A program made the position numbers and the translations under genes. This document shows, one piece after another, positions 27,331 through 35,060 of a stretch of DNA of 64,000 bases. How positions within the stretch are numbered: position 1 is the first letter of the stretch; each line of letters begins with the position of its first letter. Source of the DNA: Microbacterium sp. W4I4 (lineage in GTDB: Bacteria; Actinomycetota; Actinomycetes; Actinomycetales; Microbacteriaceae); NCBI RefSeq assembly GCF_030816235.1, contig NZ_JAUSXT010000001.1, positions 1,922,001 to 1,986,000 of the forward strand. The letters are read 5' to 3'. The notes beneath the pieces are model-generated. The model was not told the DNA's origin. It did not search any database and saw nothing but the letters and a program-made list of their open reading frames with translations.

Positions 27331-28068
27331 CTACTGCGAGACGCACGCGAATCCGGCTTCTGACAGCACCTTCTTGAGGAGCTCGGCGTCCTGCGGCTCC
27401 ACGGACTCCTCGGTGATGGACTCACCGGAGGCGACCCGCTGAAGCAGTCCATCCGAAAGGTCGGAGTCGTAGAGGTGCTGGCCGATGCATGCGGCCGCCT
27501 CCGGGGTCTTGAACTCGTCCAGGTCGGCCTCATCCGCCAGGTTGGCGACATAGCCCTGACCGATCGCTTCCGGAGAAGGACGGCCTTCAGACGCGTCGGC
27601 GCCGGGGCTTTCGGAGGGCTGCTCGATGGATGTGGGGGCGTCCGTCTGCAGATGCTCGTGCACCGTGCCGGCGATGTTGAGCAGCAGCACGGTCGTGAAC
27701 ACGATGGAGCCGATCACTCCGCCCACCACCGAAAGTATGATGCCGACGATCGACGGCCACTTCTTCGTGTTCTTCTTGAACACCGCGATCAGCGACACCA
27801 CGAAGGCCGCAAGCAGTACCACCAGTCCGATGACGAACGTGGCCACGTGGGGGATGCAGGCGAGAATCGTGCCGAGCACGGCCAGGCCGAGCCCGATGAA
27901 CCCCAGCGTCGGAGCCAGCGCCGGACCGGATGCCGCCGGAGCCGCCGACTCGAGGAGCGCACCTTCGCCGTTCCCCTGCGCGGGAGCGTAGTTCTCGGTC
28001 CATTGCGCGCCGTCCCACCACCGCTGCCGCCCGGATCCGTCGTCGTACCAGCCTGCCGGAGTGCTCAT
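27331..28068 (-). CDS. DUF2510 domain membrane protein
   Basis: A 245-residue protein. Residues about 4-35 form a DUF2510 module (GWYDDGSGRQRWWDGAQWTE), a short Trp-rich domain found at the N-termini of actinobacterial membrane proteins. Then come hydrophobic segments at about 50-85, 88-110 and 115-145 and an extracellular polar domain with two cysteines (AAACIGQ and GFACVSQ at the very end) that may form a disulphide. Function is unknown; its position in the secretion locus suggests an accessory envelope role. The ATG at 28068 follows AGGAGGAG. An upstream in-frame start at 28224 would overlap the neighbour. Confidence 0.75.
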   Translation of the reverse strand: MSTPAGWYDDGSGRQRWWDGAQWTENYAPAQGNGEGALLESAAPAASGPALAPTLGFIGLGLAVLGTILACIPHVATFVIGLVVLLAAFVVSLIAVFKKNTKKWPSIVGIILSVVGGVIGSIVFTTVLLLNIAGTVHEHLQTDAPTSIEQPSESPGADASEGRPSPEAIGQGYVANLADEADLDEFKTPEAAACIGQHLYDSDLSDGLLQRVASGESITEESVEPQDAELLKKVLSEAGFACVSQ

Positions 28069-28183
28069 CCGGGTCTCCTCCTCGTCGTCCTGCGCGTCAG
28101 CGATGCGCAGCCCCTCCTCGCGGCGCGGAATGCGCCACTGCGTGTCTACCAGGTCTGGCCTGTGTTGTCCCTCCGCGTGGCGC

Positions 28184-28939
28184 TCATGCGCCGACGACGA
28201 CGCGATCCTGTGCGACGAATGCATCGAGCAGCGCCAGATCTTCCGCCGTCACGATGCGCGCACCGACGGCGTGCTCCACCAGACGGGAACGCTGAGAGGC
28301 GAGGATCTCGCCATCCTTGCCGCGGCTCAGACCTCGGATGCCGAGACGCGAGAACTTGTCGCACAGGCTCCCGACCCGGCGTTCGAGCTTCTCCACGGTC
28401 CAACCCAAGCGCGCGGCCACGTCCGGGATCGACGACAGCGCCACCGCGCCGTCTGCGCGGTGGCGCAGCAGAGGCTCGGCGAGGGCTGTGAGGATGATCC
28501 GCTGCATCGGCGAGAGGAGCTCGGCCACGCCATCCGTCGCCGACACGGCGCTCCACGATGTGGACACCTGATAGAACGGCGACGCTGCTCGGAGCGCGAC
28601 CTCGTAGGTCGTCGATCCCGCGGTGAACATCACCGTCGTGGAGTCGAACACCAGCGGCATCGACGCGCCGGGGGCCAGCCATGACTGTGCGAGTCCGTCC
28701 GCGGAGGCCACCGAGGCGGTGAGGCCGGAGCCGACGTTCGTCAGCCACCAGATGCCGTCGCGCTCGGCGATCTCGAGGAACCGCCGGTGCACGTACGGGT
28801 TCTCGTCGATGGAGAGATCCGTGCCGCGCCCGATCACGAAGGTCGTACCGGGTGCGATGCTCTCGCTCCTGCCGCCGAAGTCCAGCAGCAGCGAGTGCTG
28901 CGTGGACCCCGGGGCCTGTTCGCTATCAGCCACGATCAC
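28184..28939 (-). CDS. FHA domain protein with C-terminal HTH-like domain (paralogue 1)
   Basis: About 251 residues. The N-terminal half is FHA-like: FVIGRGTDLSI, YVHRRFLEIAE in the place of the SRxH motif, and WWLTNVGSGL for the NG loop. The C-terminal half (LSPMQRIILTALAEPLLR to the end) has helix-turn-helix character, with IPDVAARLGWTVEKLERRV resembling a recognition helix and KFSRLGIRGLSRG after it. The gene at 36496-37203 encodes a clear paralogue with the same two-part layout. Such a protein could read threonine phosphorylation and act on DNA, as EmbR does with a different fold order; this is inference. The GTG at 28939 overlaps the upstream stop (GTGA); an alternative GTG lies at 28933. 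Confidence 0.7.
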   Translation of the reverse strand: MIVADSEQAPGSTQHSLLLDFGGRSESIAPGTTFVIGRGTDLSIDENPYVHRRFLEIAERDGIWWLTNVGSGLTASVASADGLAQSWLAPGASMPLVFDSTTVMFTAGSTTYEVALRAASPFYQVSTSWSAVSATDGVAELLSPMQRIILTALAEPLLRHRADGAVALSSIPDVAARLGWTVEKLERRVGSLCDKFSRLGIRGLSRGKDGEILASQRSRLVEHAVGARIVTAEDLALLDAFVAQDRVVVGA

Positions 28940-29727
28940 GCAGCCGTGTGACGCGGCCAGGCTCCGCCCGGGAAGGCGCTGGTCGACGCCAGTGTGTTCG
29001 TGACACCCACCACGAACGACGAGGTGGCCTGGTTCGCCGAGATGATCGCAGAGATCGCCTCGACCAGGAAGGTGACGAACAAGCCGACGGCGCCGATGAT
29101 CGTGACGATCGCAGCCGGCGCCGTCACGACGCCCGCAAGCTCGACAGCCGTCGCGATCACGCCGATGACCAGAGCGGCGACAGCACCGAGCATCCCGATC
29201 CAGAAGTTCTCGATCGCGCCGGCGAAGCTGTCGAGCTGGGTGTTGATGTCCTGGCACTTCGCGAGCACGTCATCCGAGGCGGGCCCCTGCTGGTCGACGC
29301 GAAGACGGTACGCGTTGTACGCCTTGCCCTCCCAGTTGCCGGTCGTCGGCAGCACGGTCGGCAGCAACGTGGCGGTGCACTGCTGCGCCGGCGTGCCGAC
29401 GTCCTGCACCCAGTCCAGACCGGAGTTGCGCAGGGTGGAGGGGCTTCCGACGTAGGCGAAGACCTGCGCGGCCTTGTCGATCGCCTCGTTCACCTTGGAG
29501 AACATCTTGTCGAGCCAGGAGTTGATCCTCTCCATGATCCCGTCGGGCAGCACCAGATCCAGCATGCCGGATATGCCGCCGTTGATGATGTCGACGACCG
29601 TGTTGATGAAGTCCGTGAATCGCTCGAATTCCGACTGCGACTCCTCCGCATTCTGGGCGGTCGAGTCATTGCCGTCAGCGTGCCTGCGGCTCGTGGAGTG
29701 GCTGCTGGGGCCAGGAGTGGGACGCAT
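28936..29727 (-). CDS. WXG-containing membrane protein of the type VII cluster
   Basis: A 263-residue protein. A polar, low-complexity N-terminus precedes helices rich in Ile/Asn/Asp, then a segment with the motif W-E-G (about residue 131, NWEGKAYNAYR), which resembles the WxG turn of WXG100 proteins. After another amphipathic helix come two or three strongly hydrophobic stretches (about 175-240), rich in Gly/Ala/Val. The combination of WXG hairpin and membrane segments occurs in actinobacterial type VII effectors and their membrane-inserting partners. GAAGGAAGG precedes the ATG at 29727. It sits between the coiled-coil substrate candidate and the FHA-HTH gene, the latter overlapping by 4 bp. 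Confidence 0.65.
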   Translation of the reverse strand: MRPTPGPSSHSTSRRHADGNDSTAQNAEESQSEFERFTDFINTVVDIINGGISGMLDLVLPDGIMERINSWLDKMFSKVNEAIDKAAQVFAYVGSPSTLRNSGLDWVQDVGTPAQQCTATLLPTVLPTTGNWEGKAYNAYRLRVDQQGPASDDVLAKCQDINTQLDSFAGAIENFWIGMLGAVAALVIGVIATAVELAGVVTAPAAIVTIIGAVGLFVTFLVEAISAIISANQATSSFVVGVTNTLASTSAFPGGAWPRHTAA

Positions 29728-29760
29728 GTCAAACCTTCCTTCTGCTTCGTCGATTCACGT

Positions 29761-31617
29761 TCACTGGCCGAGCCGGCTCTGCCATGCCGCCCCCGCCGAT
29801 CCGGAGACGGTGTCTCCGGTCGCGCGAACAGGCTGCACCCCGACGCCGCCTTCTGCGGGCAGGGTCCCGGGTGCCGGCTCGGCGAGCAGCGGCGCGCTGT
29901 CGATGCCGCCGTCACCGGGGATCGGATCCTGGTCGACGCCGATGGGGTCGACATCGACGTGCCCGCCGGGGGCCAGCTCGCCGTCGGGCGTACCGTCGAC
30001 GGGAGTGCTGTCGTCGGGCGTGCCGTCGACAGGCTGTGCCGTCGGGTCGCCTTCGACGGGCTGTGCCGTCGGGTCGCCTTCGACGGGCTGTGCCGTCGGG
30101 TCGCCTTCGATCTCACCCTCAGCGGGCAGAGTCGTGAGGTCGTCGTCACCGGCGGCATCCGGCTGTCCGTCGGTGCTCGCGTCGGGCACCGGCTCCGCGT
30201 CGATGTCCGTCTCAGGTGCCGGCGCGATATCGAGGTCGCCGGAGACATCCCCGTCGACGTTGGTCTCGGTTCCCGCATCGACGTCAGCCACGACCTGGGC
30301 TCCCGAGTCGTCGCCTGCAGCCTGATCACGAAGTTCAGCAGCCTGATCACGCAGTTCAGCGGCCTTGTCGCGCAGCTCGGCGGCGTCCTCGCGGGCGTCG
30401 GTCATCTCCTCCGTCGCCTCGTCCTGCTGAGCCTCGAGCTTCTCGACCTGCTCGCGGATCTCTGCGGCTTCGGCGCGCTGAGCGGCTGCGTCGGCGCGCA
30501 GCGCAGCCGACTCGGTGCGAGTCTGCAGCGCCCCGGAGGAGTCACCGGCCTCCATCTGCTGCTCGGACTTGAGGTCCAGTTCGGTCGCGCGCCGCTCGGT
30601 GTCCGTCGCACTGCGATCGAGCTCTGCGGCGCGCTCCTCGAGCGCGTCGATCTGCTTCTCGATCGCCTCGCTGTGCTCCTGCGCCTTCTCGGCATGCGCG
30701 TCCGCCTGGTCGGCCTGCTTGTCGAGCGCGTCGGCGCGGGCATCGAGCTGGTCGGCCTTGGCGTCGATCATGGCATCCTGAGCCTCCTCACTGAGCTCTC
30801 CACCGACCTCGCCGTCGATCTTGGGCTCGTCGAGTTGGGCTCCGCCACCGCCACCGACGCTTCCGCCGCCGCCGCCGCCGCCACCACCTCCACCGACGCT
30901 TCCGCCGCCGCCGTTGCTTCCGCCACCGTTGCTTCCGCCACCGTTGCTTCCGCCGCCGTTGCTTCCGCCGCCGTTGCTTCCGCCGCCGTTGTCGCCGCCG
31001 CCGACATCCTTCTTCTGATTGGTCGCGGATTCGGCGTCGTTCTTGTCATAGGCGTCGGCCGTCAGACGCAGCGAGTCCGCGAAGCCCGTGTGCGCATCCG
31101 GCGCGGTGTGCAGCAGCTGAGCCATCGTCACCTGGAAGTTCGCGTACGCCTGAGCCGCTTCGACTCCGAAGAAGGTGAATGCCGACGGATCGATCGTCAG
31201 GCCGTCGGCCGCGCCGGCGATGCCCCCGTAGGTGGATGCCGCTGTATCCCAGATTCCCGCATCCTTGCGCAGGAACTCGGTCTTGACGTCGAACTCCCCC
31301 TCGGCGCCGAACGACGAGGCTTTCGGCTGCGGCGAGGGCTCGGGAAGAGCCGACTCCCCCTCGATCACCGGCAGCTTCTCGTACACGCCGTCGGTGAGGT
31401 CCGATATCCCCACGTCGTCCGGCCCGCCGAACAGGTGGGATCCCGCGCTGACGATCTCGTCGACCGGAGTCAGCGCATCGAGGATGTTGCCCCCGGCCCC
31501 GATGATGTCGCCCTCCATGATGTTCTCGCCGAAGTCGACGATCTCGTCGATCGGTGTGGCCGCGTCGAGGACGTCGCCCGCTGCCCCTTTGACGTCATCC
31601 CAGCTGGGAAAGCCCAT
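29761..31617 (-). CDS. EspC-like / coiled-coil, repeat-rich probable type VII substrate
   Basis: A 618-residue mosaic. Residues about 120-195 are helical and resemble EspC-type ESX secretion-associated proteins (FFGVEAAQAYANFQVTMAQL then HTGFADSLRLTADAYDKND); YDKND fits the YxxxD export motif. Next come five NGGGS repeats and a Gly/Ser spacer, then a long coiled coil (about 265-425) made of Ala/Glu/Asp/Arg heptads, then an acidic tail with three 9-residue EGDPTAQPV repeats and two TPxxxTPVDG-like units. No signal peptide is present. The layout suggests an exported elongated protein. It is the second gene after the YbaB-like gene (16 bp gap). The function is not known. Confidence 0.65.
   Translation of the reverse strand: MGFPSWDDVKGAAGDVLDAATPIDEIVDFGENIMEGDIIGAGGNILDALTPVDEIVSAGSHLFGGPDDVGISDLTDGVYEKLPVIEGESALPEPSPQPKASSFGAEGEFDVKTEFLRKDAGIWDTAASTYGGIAGAADGLTIDPSAFTFFGVEAAQAYANFQVTMAQLLHTAPDAHTGFADSLRLTADAYDKNDAESATNQKKDVGGGDNGGGSNGGGSNGGGSNGGGSNGGGSNGGGGSVGGGGGGGGGGGSVGGGGGAQLDEPKIDGEVGGELSEEAQDAMIDAKADQLDARADALDKQADQADAHAEKAQEHSEAIEKQIDALEERAAELDRSATDTERRATELDLKSEQQMEAGDSSGALQTRTESAALRADAAAQRAEAAEIREQVEKLEAQQDEATEEMTDAREDAAELRDKAAELRDQAAELRDQAAGDDSGAQVVADVDAGTETNVDGDVSGDLDIAPAPETDIDAEPVPDASTDGQPDAAGDDDLTTLPAEGEIEGDPTAQPVEGDPTAQPVEGDPTAQPVDGTPDDSTPVDGTPDGELAPGGHVDVDPIGVDQDPIPGDGGIDSAPLLAEPAPGTLPAEGGVGVQPVRATGDTVSGSAGAAWQSRLGQ
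30031..30110 (-). repeat. 27-bp tandem repeat encoding EGDPTAQPV
   Basis: Three nearly identical in-frame 27-bp units within the coiled-coil protein gene. The high nucleotide identity points to recent expansion. Confidence 0.75.
30903..30990 (-). repeat. 15-bp tandem repeat encoding NGGGS linkers
   Basis: Five or more in-frame 15-bp units encode Asn-Gly-Gly-Gly-Ser, a flexible linker between the EspC-like head and the coiled coil. Confidence 0.75.
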
Positions 31618-31633
31618 GTCTCTGCTCCTTATC

Positions 31634-32374
31634 TCAGCGGATGCTGCCCATGCGGCGCAGCATCTCGCGAGGATCCTTGGTCATCTCCATCAACCGCTGC
31701 ACGGCCGGGAAGTCTTCGTAGCTGCTCTGCCGGTCACGGGCGGACATCGCCATGACGTTGTTCATCGCGCGGACGATCTCGCGCTCGATCACGCCGTCGT
31801 TCGTGTTGCGCACCCAGCGCTCGTCGAGCGTCACCCCGGTGATCGTCGCGCCGCGACGCGACACGACGACGGTCTTGGCCGAGTTCACCGCATCCCGCGC
31901 CTGACTGCCCTTCTGATTCACCTTGGCGAGGTAGTCCTCGCGCTGGTCCTGTGCCTGGTGGATCGCGTCGAGGATGCTGCTGCGCCCTTCCTCCGCCGAA
32001 GTCGTCGTCGGATCGCCCAGAGCGACCGGCGCGGGTGCGGGCGTCGCGATGCGGGCGTCGTCTTCAGGCTGCTCATCGACCGCGGTCATCATCTGGTCGA
32101 GTCGCTTGCCGAGCGCCGTCTGGTAGCACAGGCTCACCGACGCGCCGAGGCTCTCCTCGCCGATCGTGTCGCGCCAGTCCTCATCGAGGACGAGCGCCTC
32201 CACCGCACCGTTCTTCGCAAGGGTCAGCTTCACTGCCTTCTTGTCGTCCTCAACGGTCACGGGCGTCATCTGCTCCGCCGCGGTCGCAACCGTCCTGAGC
32301 TCACGCTGCAGCTCCGCCGCGCTCTCGCGCAACTCCGTCATCAGACGATTGGCGTCTGCCATCTCAAGGCTCAC
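31634..32374 (-). CDS. Tandem YbaB/EbfC-like (EspL-type) protein
   Basis: A 246-residue protein with an N-terminal helix and two YbaB-like units: about 45-105 (VKLTLAKNGAVEALVLDEDW ... GASVSLCYQTALGKRLDQM) and about 165-225 (VVVSRRGATITGVTLDERW ... EIVRAMNNVMAMSARDRQ). YbaB/EbfC proteins are small nucleoid-associated or chaperone-like dimers, and the ESX-1 locus of mycobacteria encodes a YbaB-like protein, EspL. Here the fold appears to be duplicated in one chain. It leads the substrate cluster, so a chaperone or regulatory role is plausible. The GTG at 32374 follows GAGGAG by 6 nt. A TAGGAT box at 32407-32412 may be its -10. Confidence 0.65.
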   Translation of the reverse strand: MSLEMADANRLMTELRESAAELQRELRTVATAAEQMTPVTVEDDKKAVKLTLAKNGAVEALVLDEDWRDTIGEESLGASVSLCYQTALGKRLDQMMTAVDEQPEDDARIATPAPAPVALGDPTTTSAEEGRSSILDAIHQAQDQREDYLAKVNQKGSQARDAVNSAKTVVVSRRGATITGVTLDERWVRNTNDGVIEREIVRAMNNVMAMSARDRQSSYEDFPAVQRLMEMTKDPREMLRRMGSIR

Positions 32375-32406
32375 GATGGTCTCCTCTTCTGTGGACCGTT
32401 GTGGCA

Positions 32407-32412
32407 ATCCTA
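32407..32412 (-). promoter_or_regulatory. Possible -10 box of the Esp-like cluster
   Basis: TAGGAT on the minus strand, 32 nt upstream of the GTG at 32374 and just after the mycP hairpin. It matches the -10 proposed at 27269-27274. Confidence 0.35.
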
Positions 32413-32427
32413 CGAAGAGAGACGCGT

Positions 32428-32456
32428 GCGCCATAGGGGGAGGACTCCCCATGCGC
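32428..32456 (-). terminator. Imperfect hairpin downstream of mycP
   Basis: GCG-CAT-GGGGA pairs with TCCCC-ATG-CGC with two small bulges and a GGAC loop, 10 nt after the mycP stop. It would separate eccD-eccB-mycP from the Esp-like cluster. Confidence 0.5.
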
Positions 32457-32466
32457 TCGCCGCGGG

Positions 32467-33744
32467 TCAGACGCGCGTGCGGCGCGAGCGTCCTCGGGCG
32501 AGGAGGAGCACGATCGCCGAGATGGTCGCAGCCGCACCGAACGACCATCCGATGATCGCGCGGGCCGGATCCAGCGGATCCGCGACCGGCTCGAGGGATA
32601 TCGTGCGATCGGCATCCGGCGTCGGCGTGGGGGCCGGATGCGCTGCGGATGGCGGGCCGGGAAGCATCCCGTCGTCGACCAGCGCGAGTGCCTCGGCCGG
32701 GCGGACCTCACCCCAGCCCACGGTGTCGCTGCGCTGAGCGGGCGAGACGCGCATCGCCGACTGCGTCAGGCGGAACGCCCACTGATCCGGCGACTCCTTC
32801 GGGAAGCGGGATGCGACCAGCGCGGCGGCACCGGAGACGACCGCCGTGGCGTAGCTGGACGATGCCGAGTCGCCGTTGAAGATGCAGTCACCGCCGGAGA
32901 TGTAGGCCGAGGGCACGGCCTGGCCGGGCGCGGCGATGTCGACGTGCCCGCCCGCGAACGAGGAGTCGCTGTCCCAGTTCCCGTCGCGCAGCACTCCCGC
33001 CACCGCCAGGGCGCCGGGGAGCTCACCGGGATAGAAGTGCTGCGGGTCGGGTCGGTCGGAGTTCGCCGTCTTGCGGTTGCCGGCGCTGGCGATGACCAGC
33101 GAGCCCCGGGAGTGCGCATAGGCGACCGCACTGCGGTACTTCTCGGCCGACTGATCATCCGACAGGGAGACGTTGATGACCTGCGCGCCGTGCTCCGCCG
33201 CCCATCGGATGCCCGCCGAGACGGAATCCGCCGATGGCGGTGTCAGATCGCGGGAGGACTGGCCGTCCTCCGGTGCGGACTCGAATGCCCGGACGGGCAT
33301 GATCTTCGCCTCGGGTGCGATGCCGACGACTCCGGAGCCCTTGACCTGCCGGGCGGCGATCAGGCCGGCGATGGCTGTGCCGTGTCCGAAGAGGTCGTCC
33401 TCCGGCGGGGCCGAACCGTTGCCGAAGGTCGTGCGCCCAGGCACCATCGCACCGGAGAGGTGCACATTGCCCGCTTCGACGCCGGAGTCCACGACGGCGA
33501 CGGTCACGCCGGCGCCGCGGCTGAGCGCCCAGGCACTCTGGAGACCCAATCGCTCGACGAGGTAACTGACACCAGGGGCAAGGATCCGCTTGCCCGGCGT
33601 GCACTGCTCCGAGGTGGCGTCGACCGACGTGGATGCTGCGGATGCCGTGCTCGCGGCGTTCGGCACAGCGACCCCTGCAGTGACGAGCACCGCGAGCAGC
33701 CCGGCTGCGGCGACTGCACCGCGCAGCCCCCGGGGGCGCATCAT
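32467..33744 (-). CDS. mycP: Mycosin, subtilisin-like serine protease of type VII secretion
   Basis: A 425-residue S8 protease with the mycosin layout: signal peptide (residues 1-37), catalytic domain, Pro-rich linker and a C-terminal membrane anchor (about 392-415) followed by RGRSRRTRV. The triad is visible: Asp86 in VVDSGV, His121 in FGHGTA and Ser297 in SASSSYATAVVSG; Asn223 in SAGN is the oxyanion residue. The usual GTSMA around the serine is SSSYA here. Mycosins stabilise the secretion membrane complex and process some substrates outside the membrane. The ATG overlaps the eccB stop by 4 bp, so the two are coupled. Confidence 0.95.
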   Translation of the reverse strand: MMRPRGLRGAVAAAGLLAVLVTAGVAVPNAASTASAASTSVDATSEQCTPGKRILAPGVSYLVERLGLQSAWALSRGAGVTVAVVDSGVEAGNVHLSGAMVPGRTTFGNGSAPPEDDLFGHGTAIAGLIAARQVKGSGVVGIAPEAKIMPVRAFESAPEDGQSSRDLTPPSADSVSAGIRWAAEHGAQVINVSLSDDQSAEKYRSAVAYAHSRGSLVIASAGNRKTANSDRPDPQHFYPGELPGALAVAGVLRDGNWDSDSSFAGGHVDIAAPGQAVPSAYISGGDCIFNGDSASSSYATAVVSGAAALVASRFPKESPDQWAFRLTQSAMRVSPAQRSDTVGWGEVRPAEALALVDDGMLPGPPSAAHPAPTPTPDADRTISLEPVADPLDPARAIIGWSFGAAATISAIVLLLARGRSRRTRV

Positions 33745-35057
33745 TTCGCCTGCCCCGGCGCCGTCCTCTGCGCGGTCGCCTGGCTGAGCGTCGGGCCCTG
33801 CTCCAACAGCTGCGTCCAGGCGACCGGAACCGTCACGGACTGGGCGGTCGTGTACCCGAGCAGCTGCAGGTCGGTGGCGGACTCGACCGGGAAGAACACA
33901 CCGGCCTCGGACACGAAACCGTAGGTGGAGCCCTGGCCGCTGCCCTGGGCGGTGACGGCGGCTCCTGCTCCGGGCTTGACGCTCGTCCCCGGCGCGAGCT
34001 CGGTCGGAGCCGATGCGACCGACACGACGGGTCCGTCCGCTGTCGGCTGCATCTGCAGGCAGGACGAGGACGGGTTCTCCGAGGCTGCCGGCACCTTCGT
34101 CGGCCAGTCCTCGGGCACGGCCTTGGAGTTCACGTTGCGCAGATCAGTCGCCTCGGCGACGGTCATGACCGCGGGATCCACGCGGACGTACGCGGTCAGC
34201 AGCGTGCGTGCGAACGGGGTCGCGGGCACGAGGTCTCCGTGACCGTCGACGATGTACTCGGCCACGATCGCGCCGTCGGTCTGAGTCTGGACGGCCTGCC
34301 CGACGAGCAGACCTGCCGTGCCGGCATCCGTTCCGAGCTCGCTGCCGAGGTCCACGCCCAGCGGGCTGCCCGGCACGAGCAGATTGAGCCAGAGCGCCGA
34401 CACCGTGGGCACCGACTGCACGTCGTCGATCCCGAGGAACACGCTCGCGACGACGGCGACGTTGTCTTCGGCGACCGCGTAGCGGTGCGCGCCCTGGATG
34501 AACCAGTACTCGCCGTCGTCGTCCTTCACGAGGCTCGCCTGGTTCTTCGGCCCGGACGGATCATCGAGCAGGCGCGTGGAGATCTCCAGCGGCCGGTCGG
34601 CCGCGACGCAGCCGAGCCATCGACCGGTGTACTGCCGATCGGGGGCGGGCAGGTAGTCGGGGGCGCCGTCGATTCCCACCGGGTTCGGGTCGCGGTCGAT
34701 CCCGTCCAGCTTGCTCGCGGGCACCGAGGTGATCTTCGCGCTGCCGACGAGCAGCCGGGCGCTCGCAAGGTTCTTGACGGGGTACAGCGTGTCGCTCAGG
34801 GCGACGTAGCGGGAGCCCTCACCCTGCACCACGATGATCGACCCGTCACCCCAGCCCTTGGGCAGGCTGCCGGTGAACGTGCCGATCAGCAGCGAGACGA
34901 TGACGGTGAGGATCGCCAGCGCGACGCTGACCACGACACCGCGCAGGGGCTTTCCCGGGGGCAGTTCGCGCCCGCCCGGGGCACCGCTGGTGAACGCGGT
35001 GCGCAGGCGACGACGGTTGAACGCCTGCGCCTGAAGAAGTTCGGACTTGGATGCCAT
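33741..35057 (-). CDS. eccB: Type VII secretion protein EccB
   Basis: A 438-residue EccB. A short cytoplasmic N-terminus (MASKSELLQAQAFNRRRLRT) is typical of the family, one membrane helix lies at about 40-62, and the rest is extracytoplasmic with repeat-like segments such as GSRYVALSDTLYPVKNLASA. The final part is Ala/Gly/Thr-rich. EccB links the membrane complex to the cell-wall side and binds mycosin. It follows eccD by 3 bp and overlaps mycP by 4 bp, the usual core order. The length is somewhat below that of mycobacterial EccB (about 480-500). Confidence 0.94.
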   Translation of the reverse strand: MASKSELLQAQAFNRRRLRTAFTSGAPGGRELPPGKPLRGVVVSVALAILTVIVSLLIGTFTGSLPKGWGDGSIIVVQGEGSRYVALSDTLYPVKNLASARLLVGSAKITSVPASKLDGIDRDPNPVGIDGAPDYLPAPDRQYTGRWLGCVAADRPLEISTRLLDDPSGPKNQASLVKDDDGEYWFIQGAHRYAVAEDNVAVVASVFLGIDDVQSVPTVSALWLNLLVPGSPLGVDLGSELGTDAGTAGLLVGQAVQTQTDGAIVAEYIVDGHGDLVPATPFARTLLTAYVRVDPAVMTVAEATDLRNVNSKAVPEDWPTKVPAASENPSSSCLQMQPTADGPVVSVASAPTELAPGTSVKPGAGAAVTAQGSGQGSTYGFVSEAGVFFPVESATDLQLLGYTTAQSVTVPVAWTQLLEQGPTLSQATAQRTAPGQAK

Positions 35058-35060
35058 GGG

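Noticed and set aside
30903-30990. Regular short repeats resembling a CRISPR array
   Set aside because: Units are contiguous, 15 bp and in frame, encoding NGGGS; there are no spacers and no cas genes.
28852-31755. Plus-strand open frame of 967 codons
   Set aside because: Antisense to the WXG membrane and coiled-coil genes; its repeats mirror the coding repeats on the other strand.
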